DNA of 64,000 nucleotides from Thauera propionica. GTDB taxonomy: Bacteria > Pseudomonadota > Gammaproteobacteria > Burkholderiales > Rhodocyclaceae. This document shows, piece after piece, positions 19,434-29,000 of this stretch. Position numbers and translations under genes: made by a program. The stretch spans positions 124,001 to 188,000 of the forward strand of contig NZ_NOIH01000002.1 in NCBI RefSeq assembly GCF_002245655.1, in the 5' to 3' direction. The notes under the pieces were generated by a model. That model was not told the origin of the DNA. It did not search any database and saw nothing but the letters and a program-made list of their open reading frames with translations. The stretch's first letter is position 1. Every line of letters starts with the position of its first letter.

Positions 19434-19477
19434 GGTGGTGCGCACCACCACGGCATCCGATGCATCAATGTGGTGCG
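19434..19477. promoter_or_regulatory. Tandem NtrC-like enhancer boxes
   Basis: Two 17-bp boxes of GCACC-N5-GGTGC type: CGCACC-ACCAC-GGCATC (19441-19457, imperfect) and TGCATC-AATGT-GGTGCG (19461-19477). Their centres are 20 bp apart, about 98 and 118 bases upstream of the -12 element. They overlap a perfect 16-bp palindrome at 19434-19449 and the 3' end of the transglutaminase gene. Confidence 0.45.
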
Positions 19478-20400
19478 CGAATGTCGTCGCATGCGGCCTC
19501 CACCGGCATCACCGTCACCGCCACCTCCGCCGCATGCCCGGCCCCTCCGAGGATGACACCGCGCAGCGGACACACGTCACCATAGTCACGTCCCCAGGCC
19601 AGCGTGATGTGGCCATCCCCCGGCTGCATGTCGTTGGTCGGATCGAACTCCACCCAGCCCACGCCAGGACACCACACGCCCACCCAGGCGTGCGAGGCGT
19701 CGGCACCGACCAGCCGCGCCTGCCCCGGCGGCGGCTCGGTCAGCAGGTAGCCCGATACATAGCGCGCCGCCAGCCCGAGCGAACGCAGGCAGGCGATCAT
19801 CAGCTGCGAGAAGTCCTGGCACACGCCGCGCCGCGCGGCGAAGACCTGGGCGACCGGCGTGGCGACGTCGGTCGCCGCAGGATCGAAGCGGAAGTCCGCG
19901 TGGATGCGCGCCGACAGCGCGGCGGCCGCCTCGAGCAGCGGACGCTCGGGCGTGAAGCACTGCAGGGCGTAGTCCGCGTAGCGCGCCGCCTCGGCACCGA
20001 GCGCCACGAAGGGCGAGGCGAAGCGGTACTGCCCGGCGTCGCGCGCCTCGGCCTGCAGCGGCGCATGGCCCGACAGGGCGTCGAGCAGGTAGTCGCGCGC
20101 CGCCTCCCACGGCAGGCTGGCGGCCGGGGCCGGCCAGTCCGGCGCCAGCACGCCAACGCGGCTTCGCGCCCGCACCGTCAACCGGTCGTGCGGGGCGTAA
20201 AGACTGAAGCAGCTCACCGGGTTGCCGAAGAAATCCGTCCGCTCGCGCCGCTGCGCCGGCGCCGGATCGATCTCCAGCACGTACGACACCAGCCGCTGGC
20301 GCAGGATTTCACGCGGCCGCAGGTGCGCGACCTGCTGCGACAGCAGCACCGGGCTGGTGTAGCGGTAGGTCGTGTCGTGAAGCAGCTCATAGAACTGCAT
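19465..20400 (-). CDS. Transglutaminase-like cysteine protease family protein
   Basis: 311 residues starting MQFYELLHDTTYRYTSPV, the bacterial transglutaminase N-terminal beta domain, followed by the core. The catalytic triad is visible: Cys194 in RRGVCQDFSQ, His in DASHAWVGVW and Asp in VEFDPTND. Such proteins are expected to cleave or transfer amide bonds. The start at 20400 lies 16 bases past the stop of the upstream ATP-grasp/alpha-E gene. A longer start further upstream would overlap that gene and adds nothing conserved. Confidence 0.92.
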   Translation of the reverse strand: MQFYELLHDTTYRYTSPVLLSQQVAHLRPREILRQRLVSYVLEIDPAPAQRRERTDFFGNPVSCFSLYAPHDRLTVRARSRVGVLAPDWPAPAASLPWEAARDYLLDALSGHAPLQAEARDAGQYRFASPFVALGAEAARYADYALQCFTPERPLLEAAAALSARIHADFRFDPAATDVATPVAQVFAARRGVCQDFSQLMIACLRSLGLAARYVSGYLLTEPPPGQARLVGADASHAWVGVWCPGVGWVEFDPTNDMQPGDGHITLAWGRDYGDVCPLRGVILGGAGHAAEVAVTVMPVEAACDDIRAPH

Positions 20401-20416
20401 CGCGTCGGCAGGCCGT

Positions 20417-23074
20417 TCAGCGGGAGGCCGTGGCATGGCTGCGCGCGTCCAGGTGGGTGAAGTAACGCTGCGAAATGGCGTCCGACAGCGCGTTGCCGGC
20501 AGACCAGATGCGCTGGAGCAGCCCGAAGACCGCGCCGCAGGCTGCGGCGTCGTGCGTCGCCTGGCCGTCGGCGGCAAGGCCGGCAAGGCAGTCGCAGTCC
20601 GTGACCGCGTCCAGCTCCCGCATCAGCGCCGCAAGGGGTTCGCCCAGCGCGGCGCCGTCGGGCAGGCGCGCCAGGTGGTCGATCAGTGAATCGAGCTGGT
20701 AACGCAGCGCGCGCGGATTGTCGCCGTCGAACATCACCAGTTCGGCCACCGGCCGCGGCGCCAGTCCGCGCGCATGGCGGCTGCGATAGCGGATCTCGCC
20801 GTCGGTCACGGCCAGCAGGGCCTCTAGGGCGCCGCGGTGCGGCACGGCCAGCAGCACCGCGAGCGCCGAGGCGAGGAACTGCAGGCGCTCGATGCGGCGG
20901 CCGATCGACAGGAAGCGCCAGCCGGCATCGCGCGGCATGCTCTCGATGACGAAACCCGACAGCGTCACCAACGACAGCAGCGATTCGTCGAGGCGGTGCA
21001 TCGCCTCGCCCAGGCCGGGCGCCTCGGTCACCGGCGTCGCAAACCCCGCCAGGCGGTTGTAGATGCGCCAGCTGTCGGGAGACAGGCGGTCGCGCAGTTG
21101 CGAGGCCAGCCGCAGCACCATGCGCAGGTTGGTGACGACGCTGCCGCTGCGCGCGTCGTCGAACAGGGCGCACGCCAGCACCTGCGCGGCAGCGCTGCCT
21201 TCGACCCTTTCGGTCCCCTCGCCGCCCTCCGTATCCTCGCCTGCCCGCGGCAGCACGCCGCAGCGCCGGCACAGCTCGGCCAGCGCAGCCACCGTGGGCG
21301 AATCCGCCTGCGCACCTGCCTCGCCGGCGGCCGGCCCGACGTGATCGAGCACGGCCAGCCCGCCGAGGCGGCCCAGCGTCTCGCGCCCCAGGCGCGCTGC
21401 GCCGTCGGCACGCTCGCTGTAGCGCCCGAGCCAGAAGAAGCTTTCCGCCACGCGGCTGGCCAGCCCCGGCGCGGCGAGGCTGCGCTCGCGCAGCGCGATC
21501 TGCCCCGGCACCGCGGGGCGCCGACTTGGCCCCGTCGCTGCGGCCGGGCCGCTGAGCACCCACGCATCCTTGCTGCCGCCCCCGTGCTGCATGGACACCA
21601 CACGCATGTCGGTCTCGGGCGCAACCCGCACCAGGCCGCCCGGCATCACGCGAAAACCGTCGGGGCCGACCGCCGCGAACACCCGCAGGCCGATGTTGCG
21701 CGCCACCAGGCCCGCGGCCGGTTCGTCCTCGGTCGCCAGCACCGGCGCCTGCGAAATGTTCACCATCTCCTGCGCGACGAATTCGAACGGGCGAGCGGCA
21801 ATGCGCGCGGCAAGGGCGTCGAGCTCCGCCGCCGGCAGGTCGCGACAGAACAGCGGACCGGCGCCCACGGTCGGGTAGGCCGGCTTCACCACCAGTTCCC
21901 GCAGGTGCTTCAGCGTGTAGTCGCAGGCCGCCTTCTCGCCGCACCACCAGGTCGCGACCGAAGGCATCTTCAGCTTCTGGCCGAGCAGGTGTTCGGCCAG
22001 GCGCGGCAGGTAGCCCAGCAGCGCACCGGTCTCGAGGATGCCGCTGCCCAGCGCATTGGCGACCGCAACCTGCCCGGCACGCACCGCCGCCACCAGTCCG
22101 GCCACCCCCAGCGCCGAATCGTCGCGCAGCTCGAGCGGGTCGCACCAGATGTCGTCGACGCGGCGCAGGATGACATGCACCCGGCGCAGGCCCTCGAGCG
22201 TGCGCAGGAAGACCTTCTCGTCGCGCACCGTCAGGTCCTGCCCCTCGACCAGCGGAAAGCCCATCTCGCGCGCCAGGAAGGCGTGCTCGAAATAGGTTTC
22301 GTTGTAAGGGCCGGGCGTCAGTACGACGATCAGCGGGGCGTCGCCGTCCTCGGTCCTGCCCTCGCCGCCCTTCTCCTCTGCACCGGCCTCCGGGGCCAGC
22401 GTCGCCAGCCCGTCGCGGAAGGTCTCGAAGAAGGGCACCAGCGGCTGAACGCCGGCGGCGCGATACAGCTCGGGCAGCGCCCGCGCCACCACGCCGCGGT
22501 TCTCCAGCGCGTAGCCGGCGCCGGAAGGGGCCTGGGTGCGGTCGGCCACCACCCACCAGCGGCCATCCGGCGAGCGCGCCAGGTCCACCGCGTACAAGTG
22601 CAGGAACAGGTCGCGCGGGGGCTTCGCCCCCACCAGCGGACGCAGGAATCCGCTGTGGCCGTAGATCAGCGCCGGCGGAATCAGGCCCTGCTGCAACAGG
22701 CTCTGCTCGCCGTAGAGGTCAGCGAGGATGCGGTTGAACAGCGTCGCGCGCTGCAGCACCGCCGCCTCGATCTGTGCCCATTCCGCCGCCGGCAGGATGT
22801 AGGGCAGCAGATCGAGCTCCCACGGCCGTTCGAAGCCGCGCGGATCGGCATACACGTTGTAGGTGATGCCGTTCTCGTGGATCTGCCGGCGCAGGGCCGT
22901 GCGCCGCGCCGCGGTCTCGGCCGCCGGCATCGCGGCCAGGCCGTGGAAGAAATCGCGCCAGTGCGGACGCAGCACCACCACACTGCCGATGCGCTGGCAC
23001 AGCTCGTCGTAGCGATCGGGCCGTGCAGCGTAGTCGGCGAGCAGCTGGGGCGGGCTGTGCGGCTGGACCTGCAT
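20417..23074 (-). CDS. ATP-grasp/alpha-E fusion protein
   Basis: 885 residues in two parts. Residues 1 to about 520 form a circularly permuted ATP-grasp domain (NGITYNVYADPRGFERPWEL, VVLTPGPYNETYFEHAFLAR, VHVILRRVDDIWCDP, HGGGSKDAWVLSG). Residues from about 545 form an alpha-E domain (LASRVAESFFWLGRYSERAD), with a second conserved half later (IESMPRDAGWRFLSIGRRIE). It is thus the fused counterpart of the separate ATP-grasp and alpha-E genes downstream. Six bases separate its start from the stop of the DUF2126 gene. Confidence 0.93.
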   Translation of the reverse strand: MQVQPHSPPQLLADYAARPDRYDELCQRIGSVVVLRPHWRDFFHGLAAMPAAETAARRTALRRQIHENGITYNVYADPRGFERPWELDLLPYILPAAEWAQIEAAVLQRATLFNRILADLYGEQSLLQQGLIPPALIYGHSGFLRPLVGAKPPRDLFLHLYAVDLARSPDGRWWVVADRTQAPSGAGYALENRGVVARALPELYRAAGVQPLVPFFETFRDGLATLAPEAGAEEKGGEGRTEDGDAPLIVVLTPGPYNETYFEHAFLAREMGFPLVEGQDLTVRDEKVFLRTLEGLRRVHVILRRVDDIWCDPLELRDDSALGVAGLVAAVRAGQVAVANALGSGILETGALLGYLPRLAEHLLGQKLKMPSVATWWCGEKAACDYTLKHLRELVVKPAYPTVGAGPLFCRDLPAAELDALAARIAARPFEFVAQEMVNISQAPVLATEDEPAAGLVARNIGLRVFAAVGPDGFRVMPGGLVRVAPETDMRVVSMQHGGGSKDAWVLSGPAAATGPSRRPAVPGQIALRERSLAAPGLASRVAESFFWLGRYSERADGAARLGRETLGRLGGLAVLDHVGPAAGEAGAQADSPTVAALAELCRRCGVLPRAGEDTEGGEGTERVEGSAAAQVLACALFDDARSGSVVTNLRMVLRLASQLRDRLSPDSWRIYNRLAGFATPVTEAPGLGEAMHRLDESLLSLVTLSGFVIESMPRDAGWRFLSIGRRIERLQFLASALAVLLAVPHRGALEALLAVTDGEIRYRSRHARGLAPRPVAELVMFDGDNPRALRYQLDSLIDHLARLPDGAALGEPLAALMRELDAVTDCDCLAGLAADGQATHDAAACGAVFGLLQRIWSAGNALSDAISQRYFTHLDARSHATASR

Positions 23075-23080
23075 GCTTCG

Positions 23081-26000
23081 TCAGCCCTGTCGACGCAGGT
23101 CGAGCGTGAACGGGAAGTCGGCGTTGCGCTCCGCCGCCGCCGGCGCGATCCGGCCCGGCGTATGGCCGGTGGTGGTGAAGCGCGCCAGGCGCCGGCCCTC
23201 GGCCTCGTACGGGTTCACCGGGTAGCTCTCGTAGTTGCGCCCGCCCGGATGCGCCACGTGGTACATGCAGCCGCCCATCGAGCGCTGCATCCAGCCATCG
23301 ACCAGATCGAACACCAGCGGCACATGCACGCCGATGGTCGGATGCAGGCAGGACGGCGGCTGCCAGGCGCGGTAGCGCACGCCGGCGACGAACTCGCCGA
23401 CCACGCCGGTCGGCTGCAGCGGCACGGCGCGGCCGTTGCAGCTCAGCACATGGCGGTCATCGTTCAGTCCCGACACCTTCACCTGCAGGCGCTCCACCGA
23501 GGAATCGACATAGCGTACCGTACCACCGGGCGCCCCCTCCTCGCCCATCACGTGCCAGGGCTCGAGCGCCATTCGCAGCTCGACCTGTACGCCGCGCGCG
23601 GCGAACTCGCCGTACTTCGGGAAGCGGAACTCGAAGTGCGGCGCGAACCAGTCGAACTCGATCGGATAGCCGGATTCGCGCAGCTCGGTGACGACGTCAC
23701 GGAAGTCCTCCGCCACCCAGTGCGGCAGCAGGAAGCGGTCGTGCAGTTCGGTGCCCCAGCGCCGCAGACGGCCGGGCGCATAGGGCTGCTGCCAGAAGCG
23801 CGCGATCAGCGCGCGCAGCAGCAGTTGCTGGGCGAGGCTCATGCGCGCATGCGGCGGCATCTCGAAGGCGCGCAGCTCGAGCAGGCCGAGCCGCCCGGTG
23901 GCGCTGTCCGGGCTGTAGAGCTTGTCGATGCAGAACTCGGCGCGGTGGGTATTGCCGCTGGCGTCGATCAGCAGGTTGCGCAGCAGGCGGTCGATGAGCC
24001 AGGGCGGCACGGCCTTGCCGACCTCGGGGAACTGCTGGAAGGCGACCTCCAGTTCGTGCACCGAGTCGTGGCGCGCCTCGTCCACCCGCGGCGCCTGCGA
24101 GGTCGGGCCGATGAACAGCCCGGAGAACAGATAGGACAGGCTGGGGTGGTTGTGCCAGTAGCTCACCAGGCTGCGCAGCAGGTCAGGCCGGCGCAGGAAG
24201 GGCGAATCGGCCGGCGTGGCACCGCCGAGCACGAAGTGGTTGCCGCCGCCGGTGCCGGTGTGGCGGCCGTCGAGCATGAACTTCTCGGTCGACAGCCGCG
24301 ACTGGTGGGCTTCCTCGTACAGGGTGGTGGTGCGCTCGACCAGTTCGTCCCAGCTTGCGGCAGGGTGGATGTTGACCTCGATCACGCCCGGATCGGGGGT
24401 GATGCGGAAGCTCGCCAGGCGCGGGTCGGACGGCGGCTCGTAGCCCTCCAGCACCACCGGCAGCTTGAACTCGACCGCGGTGTCCTCGATGGCAGTGACG
24501 ATCTCGAGGTAGTCCTCCAGCGCCACCGTCGGCGGCATGAAGAGGTAGAGCAGGCCGCCGCGCGGTTCGGCACACAGCGCGCTGCGGGTGATCCAGGCGG
24601 CGGACTCGAAGGGCGCCGGGCGGCGCGCCGGGTCGACACGTTCGTCGCGGCTCGCCAGCGCGGCCTCGGCGGCACCGGGAAGCGGCATGGCGGCCTCGCC
24701 CTGCACGCCATGGAAGCCGGCATGCTCGGCCCGGCCGGGCGTCCAGCCGCCGCCGTGGGCGGTAAAGCCAAGGCCACTGTCGGCGCCGACGGTCACCCCG
24801 GTCGGCCGCAGTTGCTGGCGCAGTTCGGCGTGGGCGGGCAGCGCAGGGAAGGCCTGGTTGGGGTCGGCGGCATGGATCCACGGGAAGTCGCCCCTGCCCA
24901 CCCAGGGCTGCGAATCCAGCGGCAGGCGGTAGCCGATCGGCGAATCGCCCGGGATCAGGTACAGGCGTTCGGCACGCAGGAACCACGGACCGCTCTGCCA
25001 GCGGCCGGCACCGCCGTGATTGCGCACGATCGGCAACACATGGCCGATGACCTGCTTCAGGCCCCGGTCGAAGACCTTGGTCAGGCGCGCGCGCTCGAGC
25101 GGATCGTCGACGCGCGAGTCGTGCGGGTCCACGTTGGTCGGCAGCCGGCGCTCGCGCCACAGGTAGTACCAGGCGTCCTCGAAGGCCGGCATCATCCACT
25201 GCGCATCCACGCCCAGGCGCTCGCCGACGCGGGCAAGGAAGCGCGCCGCCATGGCCTCGTCCACCGCGGTGTCCGAGAGTTCGCGCGCAAACAGCTCCGG
25301 ATCGCGCCAGATCGGTTCGCCGTCACGGCGCCAGTAGCAGTTCAGCGACCAGCGCGGCAGCTGCTCACCGGGGTACCACTTGCCCTGGCCGAAATGCAGC
25401 AGGCCCTGCGGTGCATAGTGATCCTTGAGGCGGAACATCAGGTCCTCGGCCAGCGTACGCTTGCTCGGCTTGCTGGCATCCCGGTTCTGCGGGTCGAGCG
25501 CGTCGCTGTTCCAGGCCGCGCCGTCGCGGTCGTCAAGCGACACGAAGGTCGGCTCACCCCCTTGCGTGAGGCGTACGTCACTGGCCGTCAGGTCGCCGTC
25601 GATACGGTGGCCCAGGGCCTCGATCGCGGCCCACTGTTCGTCGGTGTAGGGCTTGGTGACGCGCGGCGCCTCCCACACCCGCTCGACCTTCATGATGTGC
25701 TCGAACTCGCACTCGCATTCGTCGGTGAAGCCGGTGATCGGCGCCGCCGACGAGGGCTCGGGCGTGCACGCCACCGGGATGTGGCCCTCGCCGGCAAAGA
25801 GGCCCGAGGTCGGGTCGAGGCCGACCCAGCCCGCACCGGGCAGGTAGACCTCGCACCAGGCGTGCAGGTCGGTGAAGTCCACCTCGGTGCCGGACGGCCC
25901 GTCGAGCGACTTCACGTCGGGGGTGAGCTGGATCAGGTAGCCGGACACGAAGCGTGCCGCCAGCCCGAGGTGGCGCAGCAGCTGCACCAGCAGCCAGGCC

Positions 26001-26557
26001 GAGTCACGGCAGGACCCGCTCGCCAGCGTCAGCGTCTCCTCCGGCGTCTGCACGCCGGGTTCGAGCCGCACCAGGTAGCGGATGTCCTGCTGCAGGCGCT
26101 GGTTGAGCCCGACCAGGAAATCGACGCTGGCCTTCGGCTCGCGCGGGATGGATTCGAGGTAGTCGAGGAACTTCGGTCCGAGCGCATCGGCCGGCGCCTT
26201 CAGGCGATAGGGCGCCAGCTCCACGCTCAGACCCTCGTCGTAGGCGAAGGGAATCTTCTCCGCCGCTGGCTCGAGGAAGAAGTCGAAGGGGTTGATGACC
26301 GACATCTCGGCCACCAGATCCACCTCGATGCGCAGTTCGGTCGCCTTGTCCGGAAACACCAGCCGCGCCAGGTAATTGGACTGCGGGTCCTGCTGCCAGT
26401 TGATGAAATGCCCGGAGGGCTCGACCTTCAGCGAGTAGGCATGGATCGGTGTGCGGCAATGCGGCGCCGGACGCAGGCGCACGACCTGCGGCGACAGGCT
26501 GACCGGGCGGTCGTAGCGGTAGTGGGTGACGTGGTTCAGCTTGACGTGGATGGACAC
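23081..26557 (-). CDS. DUF2126 protein with N-terminal transglutaminase domain
   Basis: 1158 residues from a GTG at 26557 ([20 protein letters not shown]), chosen because the conserved transglutaminase N-domain begins there and GAGG lies just upstream; frame extension further out is unconserved. Transglutaminase core: Cys183 in SGSCRDSAW, His in [11 protein letters not shown], Asp in VGLDPTSG. The rest is the large DUF2126 region, with [22 protein letters not shown] and [12 protein letters not shown]. This is the first gene of the six-gene Anbu cluster. Confidence 0.94.
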   Translation of the reverse strand: MSIHVKLNHVTHYRYDRPVSLSPQVVRLRPAPHCRTPIHAYSLKVEPSGHFINWQQDPQSNYLARLVFPDKATELRIEVDLVAEMSVINPFDFFLEPAAEKIPFAYDEGLSVELAPYRLKAPADALGPKFLDYLESIPREPKASVDFLVGLNQRLQQDIRYLVRLEPGVQTPEETLTLASGSCRDSAWLLVQLLRHLGLAARFVSGYLIQLTPDVKSLDGPSGTEVDFTDLHAWCEVYLPGAGWVGLDPTSGLFAGEGHIPVACTPEPSSAAPITGFTDECECEFEHIMKVERVWEAPRVTKPYTDEQWAAIEALGHRIDGDLTASDVRLTQGGEPTFVSLDDRDGAAWNSDALDPQNRDASKPSKRTLAEDLMFRLKDHYAPQGLLHFGQGKWYPGEQLPRWSLNCYWRRDGEPIWRDPELFARELSDTAVDEAMAARFLARVGERLGVDAQWMMPAFEDAWYYLWRERRLPTNVDPHDSRVDDPLERARLTKVFDRGLKQVIGHVLPIVRNHGGAGRWQSGPWFLRAERLYLIPGDSPIGYRLPLDSQPWVGRGDFPWIHAADPNQAFPALPAHAELRQQLRPTGVTVGADSGLGFTAHGGGWTPGRAEHAGFHGVQGEAAMPLPGAAEAALASRDERVDPARRPAPFESAAWITRSALCAEPRGGLLYLFMPPTVALEDYLEIVTAIEDTAVEFKLPVVLEGYEPPSDPRLASFRITPDPGVIEVNIHPAASWDELVERTTTLYEEAHQSRLSTEKFMLDGRHTGTGGGNHFVLGGATPADSPFLRRPDLLRSLVSYWHNHPSLSYLFSGLFIGPTSQAPRVDEARHDSVHELEVAFQQFPEVGKAVPPWLIDRLLRNLLIDASGNTHRAEFCIDKLYSPDSATGRLGLLELRAFEMPPHARMSLAQQLLLRALIARFWQQPYAPGRLRRWGTELHDRFLLPHWVAEDFRDVVTELRESGYPIEFDWFAPHFEFRFPKYGEFAARGVQVELRMALEPWHVMGEEGAPGGTVRYVDSSVERLQVKVSGLNDDRHVLSCNGRAVPLQPTGVVGEFVAGVRYRAWQPPSCLHPTIGVHVPLVFDLVDGWMQRSMGGCMYHVAHPGGRNYESYPVNPYEAEGRRLARFTTTGHTPGRIAPAAAERNADFPFTLDLRRQG

Positions 26558-26597
26558 GAAGGCCTCGCGATGCGCAGATGGGCAATGCCGTTCCGAC

Positions 26598-26615
26598 AGC
26601 AAGAAGCGTGCGCGG
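26598..26615 (-). promoter_or_regulatory. Sigma-54-like element upstream of the DUF2126 gene
   Basis: On the minus strand GCGCACG-CTTC-TTGCT keeps CACG-N4-TTGCT and the N10 spacing, but the -24 GG is CG, so it is weaker than the element at 19350. It shares 12 of 14 bases across GCACGCTTnnTGCT with that element and lies 42 bases before the GTG start. Confidence 0.4.
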
Positions 26616-26676
26616 ACGGCGATGCGCCCCCACCCTCGCTGCGGGTCCGTGGACACCGGCTCCACCCCCGCCAGCG

Positions 26677-26713
26677 CGCACCAGCCCGGCGCATCACGCA
26701 CCACCCCGGTGCG
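26677..26713. promoter_or_regulatory. Tandem NtrC-like boxes upstream of the DUF2126 gene
   Basis: CGCACC-ACCCC-GGTGCG (26697-26713) is a perfect 6-bp inverted repeat with the 5-base spacing of NtrC sites. CGCACC-AGCCC-GGCGCA (26677-26693) is an imperfect copy. Centres are 20 bp apart, about 86 and 106 bases upstream of the -12 element, the same geometry as at 19441-19477. Confidence 0.5.
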
Positions 26714-26853
26714 GCGTCGCCTCGCCGCACACATCAAGGAATGCCGCGCCGGGAACTGGCAGAATCGGGACAGCTCAGAAAACGGCTGGCCCGGAAACGA
26801 CACGGGGCAGCTTCGCGAACCCAGCCGGCGCCGTCTGCCGACGTTCCATCCCG

Positions 26854-27954
26854 ATGACCCGAACCGCGCCCGCCTCGCTGCCCCGCAACCTCGCCCTCGC
26901 CTACGCGCTGCTGATCGCCTACGCCTGCCTGCATCCGCTGACCGGCTGGCAGGCGAGCGGACTGCCGCTGTTCGACTACCTGCTCGCCCCCTGGCCGAAG
27001 TACTTCATCCTCGAGGACTTCATCTTCAACATCCTCGGCTACCTGCCCTTCGGCTTCCTCGCCGCCGCGGCGATGCCGGCCGGATGGCCCGCAGGGCGCG
27101 GCATCGTACTGGCCACCCTGCTCGCGGGCCTGCTCAGCCTCGGGCTCGAGACTGCGCAGAACCTGCTGCCCAGCCGCATCGCCAGCAACCTCGACCTGGG
27201 CGGCAACATCCTCGGCGCCCTGCTCGGCGCAATGCTGGGCGTGCGCTGGGGACAGGCGTGGTTCGGCGCACGCGGCATCTTTCACCGCTGGCGGACGGAA
27301 TGGATCATCGGCGGACGCACCGGCGAAGCCGGGCTCATCCTGCTCGGGCTGTGGCTGCTCGGCCAGCTCAGCGCCACCGACCTGCTGTTTTCCAGCGGCG
27401 ACCTGCGCAGCCTGCTGGGCATTGCCGCGCCGCTGCCCTTCCAGCCCGAACGCTTCATCGCCTTCGACACCGCGCTCACCGCGGCGTCGATCCTCGCCGT
27501 CGGGCTGTTCGCACGCTGCATGATGCGCGGGCGCAACCCGCTGCCGATCGTGCTGCTGCTGGCGCTGGGCGTCGGCGCCAAATCGCTGGCGACCGCCACC
27601 TTCTTCGAGCCCGGCGCGCCGCTGGCCTGGCTCACGCCGGGTGCCGAACGCGGCCTGGTGATCGGGGGCGCCGTGCTCACGCTGACGCTGCTGCTGCCAC
27701 GCCTGCTGCAGCACGCGCTGGCGGGCACCGCGCTGCTGGCCGCGACGGCGCTGGTCAACCTGATGCCGGAGAACCCCTACCTGGCCTACAACCAGCGCCT
27801 GGCCCAGTTCAGCAACATCCTCAACTTCCACGGCCTGACCGAACTCGTCGACAGCCTGTGGCCCTTCGTCGCGCTGGCCTACCTGTCGGCGCTCGGCCTG
27901 TGGCGCGGCGAACACCTGACCGCCCGGGCGGGGCACAGCACACGCGGCCTATAA
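26854..27954 (+). CDS. VanZ-like family membrane protein
   Basis: 366 residues with several hydrophobic segments. The N-terminal half carries the VanZ-like pattern: ALLIAYACLHPLTGW, FIFNILGYLPFGFLAA, and ETAQNLLPSRIASNLDLGGN followed by ILGALLGAMLG. VanZ-domain proteins are mostly of unknown function; the founding member gives low-level teicoplanin resistance. The C-terminal membrane half is not recognised. The ATG at 26854 is chosen because earlier in-frame sequence is unconserved. It is divergent from the DUF2126 gene; the 296-base gap holds that gene's regulatory elements. Confidence 0.82.
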   Translation: MTRTAPASLPRNLALAYALLIAYACLHPLTGWQASGLPLFDYLLAPWPKYFILEDFIFNILGYLPFGFLAAAAMPAGWPAGRGIVLATLLAGLLSLGLETAQNLLPSRIASNLDLGGNILGALLGAMLGVRWGQAWFGARGIFHRWRTEWIIGGRTGEAGLILLGLWLLGQLSATDLLFSSGDLRSLLGIAAPLPFQPERFIAFDTALTAASILAVGLFARCMMRGRNPLPIVLLLALGVGAKSLATATFFEPGAPLAWLTPGAERGLVIGGAVLTLTLLLPRLLQHALAGTALLAATALVNLMPENPYLAYNQRLAQFSNILNFHGLTELVDSLWPFVALAYLSALGLWRGEHLTARAGHSTRGL

Positions 27955-27955
27955 T
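27950..27955 (+). promoter_or_regulatory. Consensus -10 overlapping the VanZ-like stop
   Basis: TATAAT overlaps the stop of the VanZ-like gene and lies about 60 bases before the ferredoxin gene. No convincing -35 lies upstream. Confidence 0.35.
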
Positions 27956-28014
27956 CCGTCCTCCCTTGGTGCGCCGACCGGTGCACCCGAACCGCTGCGA
28001 GACACCGAGACACC

Positions 28015-28338
28015 ATGAGCTACTTCAAACACCACGTCTTCTTCTGCTGTAACCAGCGCGCCGCCGGCGAAACCTGCTGCAACGACCACCAGGCCAGCGA
28101 GCTGCAGACCTACGCCAAGGAGCGCACCGCCGCGCTCGGTCTGAAGGGCAAGGGCAGCGTGCGGGTGAACAAGGCCGGCTGCCTGGGCCGCTGCGACGAA
28201 GGCCCGGTGCTGGTCGTCTACCCGGACAACGTCTGGTACACCTACGTCGACAAGGAAGACATCGACGACATCATCGACAACCACCTGGTGCATGGCCGCG
28301 TCGTCGAGCGCCTGCGCCTGCCGGAGGACGCTGCATGA
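28015..28338 (+). CDS. Thioredoxin-fold (2Fe-2S) ferredoxin
   Basis: 107 residues. Cysteines at 11/12, 21/22, 56 and 60 (FFCCNQR, ETCCND, AGCLGRCDEGP) fit the C-x8-12-C...C-x3-C ligand pattern of the thioredoxin-like [2Fe-2S] ferredoxin family. The conserved VLVVYPDNVWYTYV strand follows. It is probably a small soluble electron carrier. Its stop overlaps the start of the hydrolase gene downstream (ATGA). Confidence 0.92.
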   Translation: MSYFKHHVFFCCNQRAAGETCCNDHQASELQTYAKERTAALGLKGKGSVRVNKAGCLGRCDEGPVLVVYPDNVWYTYVDKEDIDDIIDNHLVHGRVVERLRLPEDAA

Positions 28339-29000
28339 GCCGCCCGCTGCCCACCGAATCCGCCCTGCTGCGCGGCCCCGAAGGCCAGATCGAGGTGCTG
28401 ATCGACACCCCGGAGACGGTGCGCGGCATTGCGCTGGTGTGCCATCCGCACCCCCTGTTCGGCGGCGCCAACACTAACAAGGTGGCGCACACGCTGGCGC
28501 GCAGCTTCCGCGACCTGGGCTTCGCCGCGCTCCGGCCGAACTTCCGCGGCGTGGGCAAGAGCGAAGGCACGCACGACGAAGGCGTCGGCGAAACCGAGGA
28601 CATGCTGTCGGTGCTGAGCTGGGCGCAGTCGCGCTGGGGCAGCCTGCCGCTGGCGCTGGGCGGCTTCTCCTTCGGCAGCTACGTGCTGACGCGCGTCGCC
28701 AACCGCCTCGCCGACGGCATCGCGCCGCCGCGCCAGCTGATCCTGGTCGGCATGGCGGCCGGCGCGACCACCGGCAGCGGACGCCACTATGAGACGCCGA
28801 CAGCGCCGGCCAACATCCCGACCCTGGTCATCCACGGCGAGAACGACGAGACCGTGGCGCTGGCCAACGTGCTCGACTGGGCACGGCCGCAGGAGCTGCC
28901 CGTCACCGTGGTGCCCGGCGCCGACCACTTCTTCCACGGCAAGCTGCACGTGATCCGCGATGTGATCGCGCGCAACGTCAGCCGTGCCGACACGGCCTGA
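28335..29000 (+). CDS. Alpha/beta hydrolase (COG2945 type)
   Basis: 221 residues. VCHPHPLFGGANTNKV, RPNFRGVGKSEGTHDEG, the nucleophile elbow GGFSFGSYV, VIHGENDETV (acid) and a late His in GADHFFHGKL are all present. The family consists of small esterase-like hydrolases whose substrates are not established. It is translationally coupled to the ferredoxin gene. Confidence 0.88.
   Translation: MSRPLPTESALLRGPEGQIEVLIDTPETVRGIALVCHPHPLFGGANTNKVAHTLARSFRDLGFAALRPNFRGVGKSEGTHDEGVGETEDMLSVLSWAQSRWGSLPLALGGFSFGSYVLTRVANRLADGIAPPRQLILVGMAAGATTGSGRHYETPTAPANIPTLVIHGENDETVALANVLDWARPQELPVTVVPGADHFFHGKLHVIRDVIARNVSRADTA

Noticed and set aside
18022-20460. An 812-codon plus-strand open frame opposite ATP-grasp and transglutaminase genes
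   Set aside because: It has the same shadow composition and crosses two real genes and their promoter region.
20837-26857. A 2006-codon open frame on the plus strand opposite the Anbu cluster
   Set aside because: It is antisense to well-supported genes with catalytic motifs, and its translation is rich in Arg, Gln, His and Ala with no domain; it arises from high GC at third positions of the true genes.
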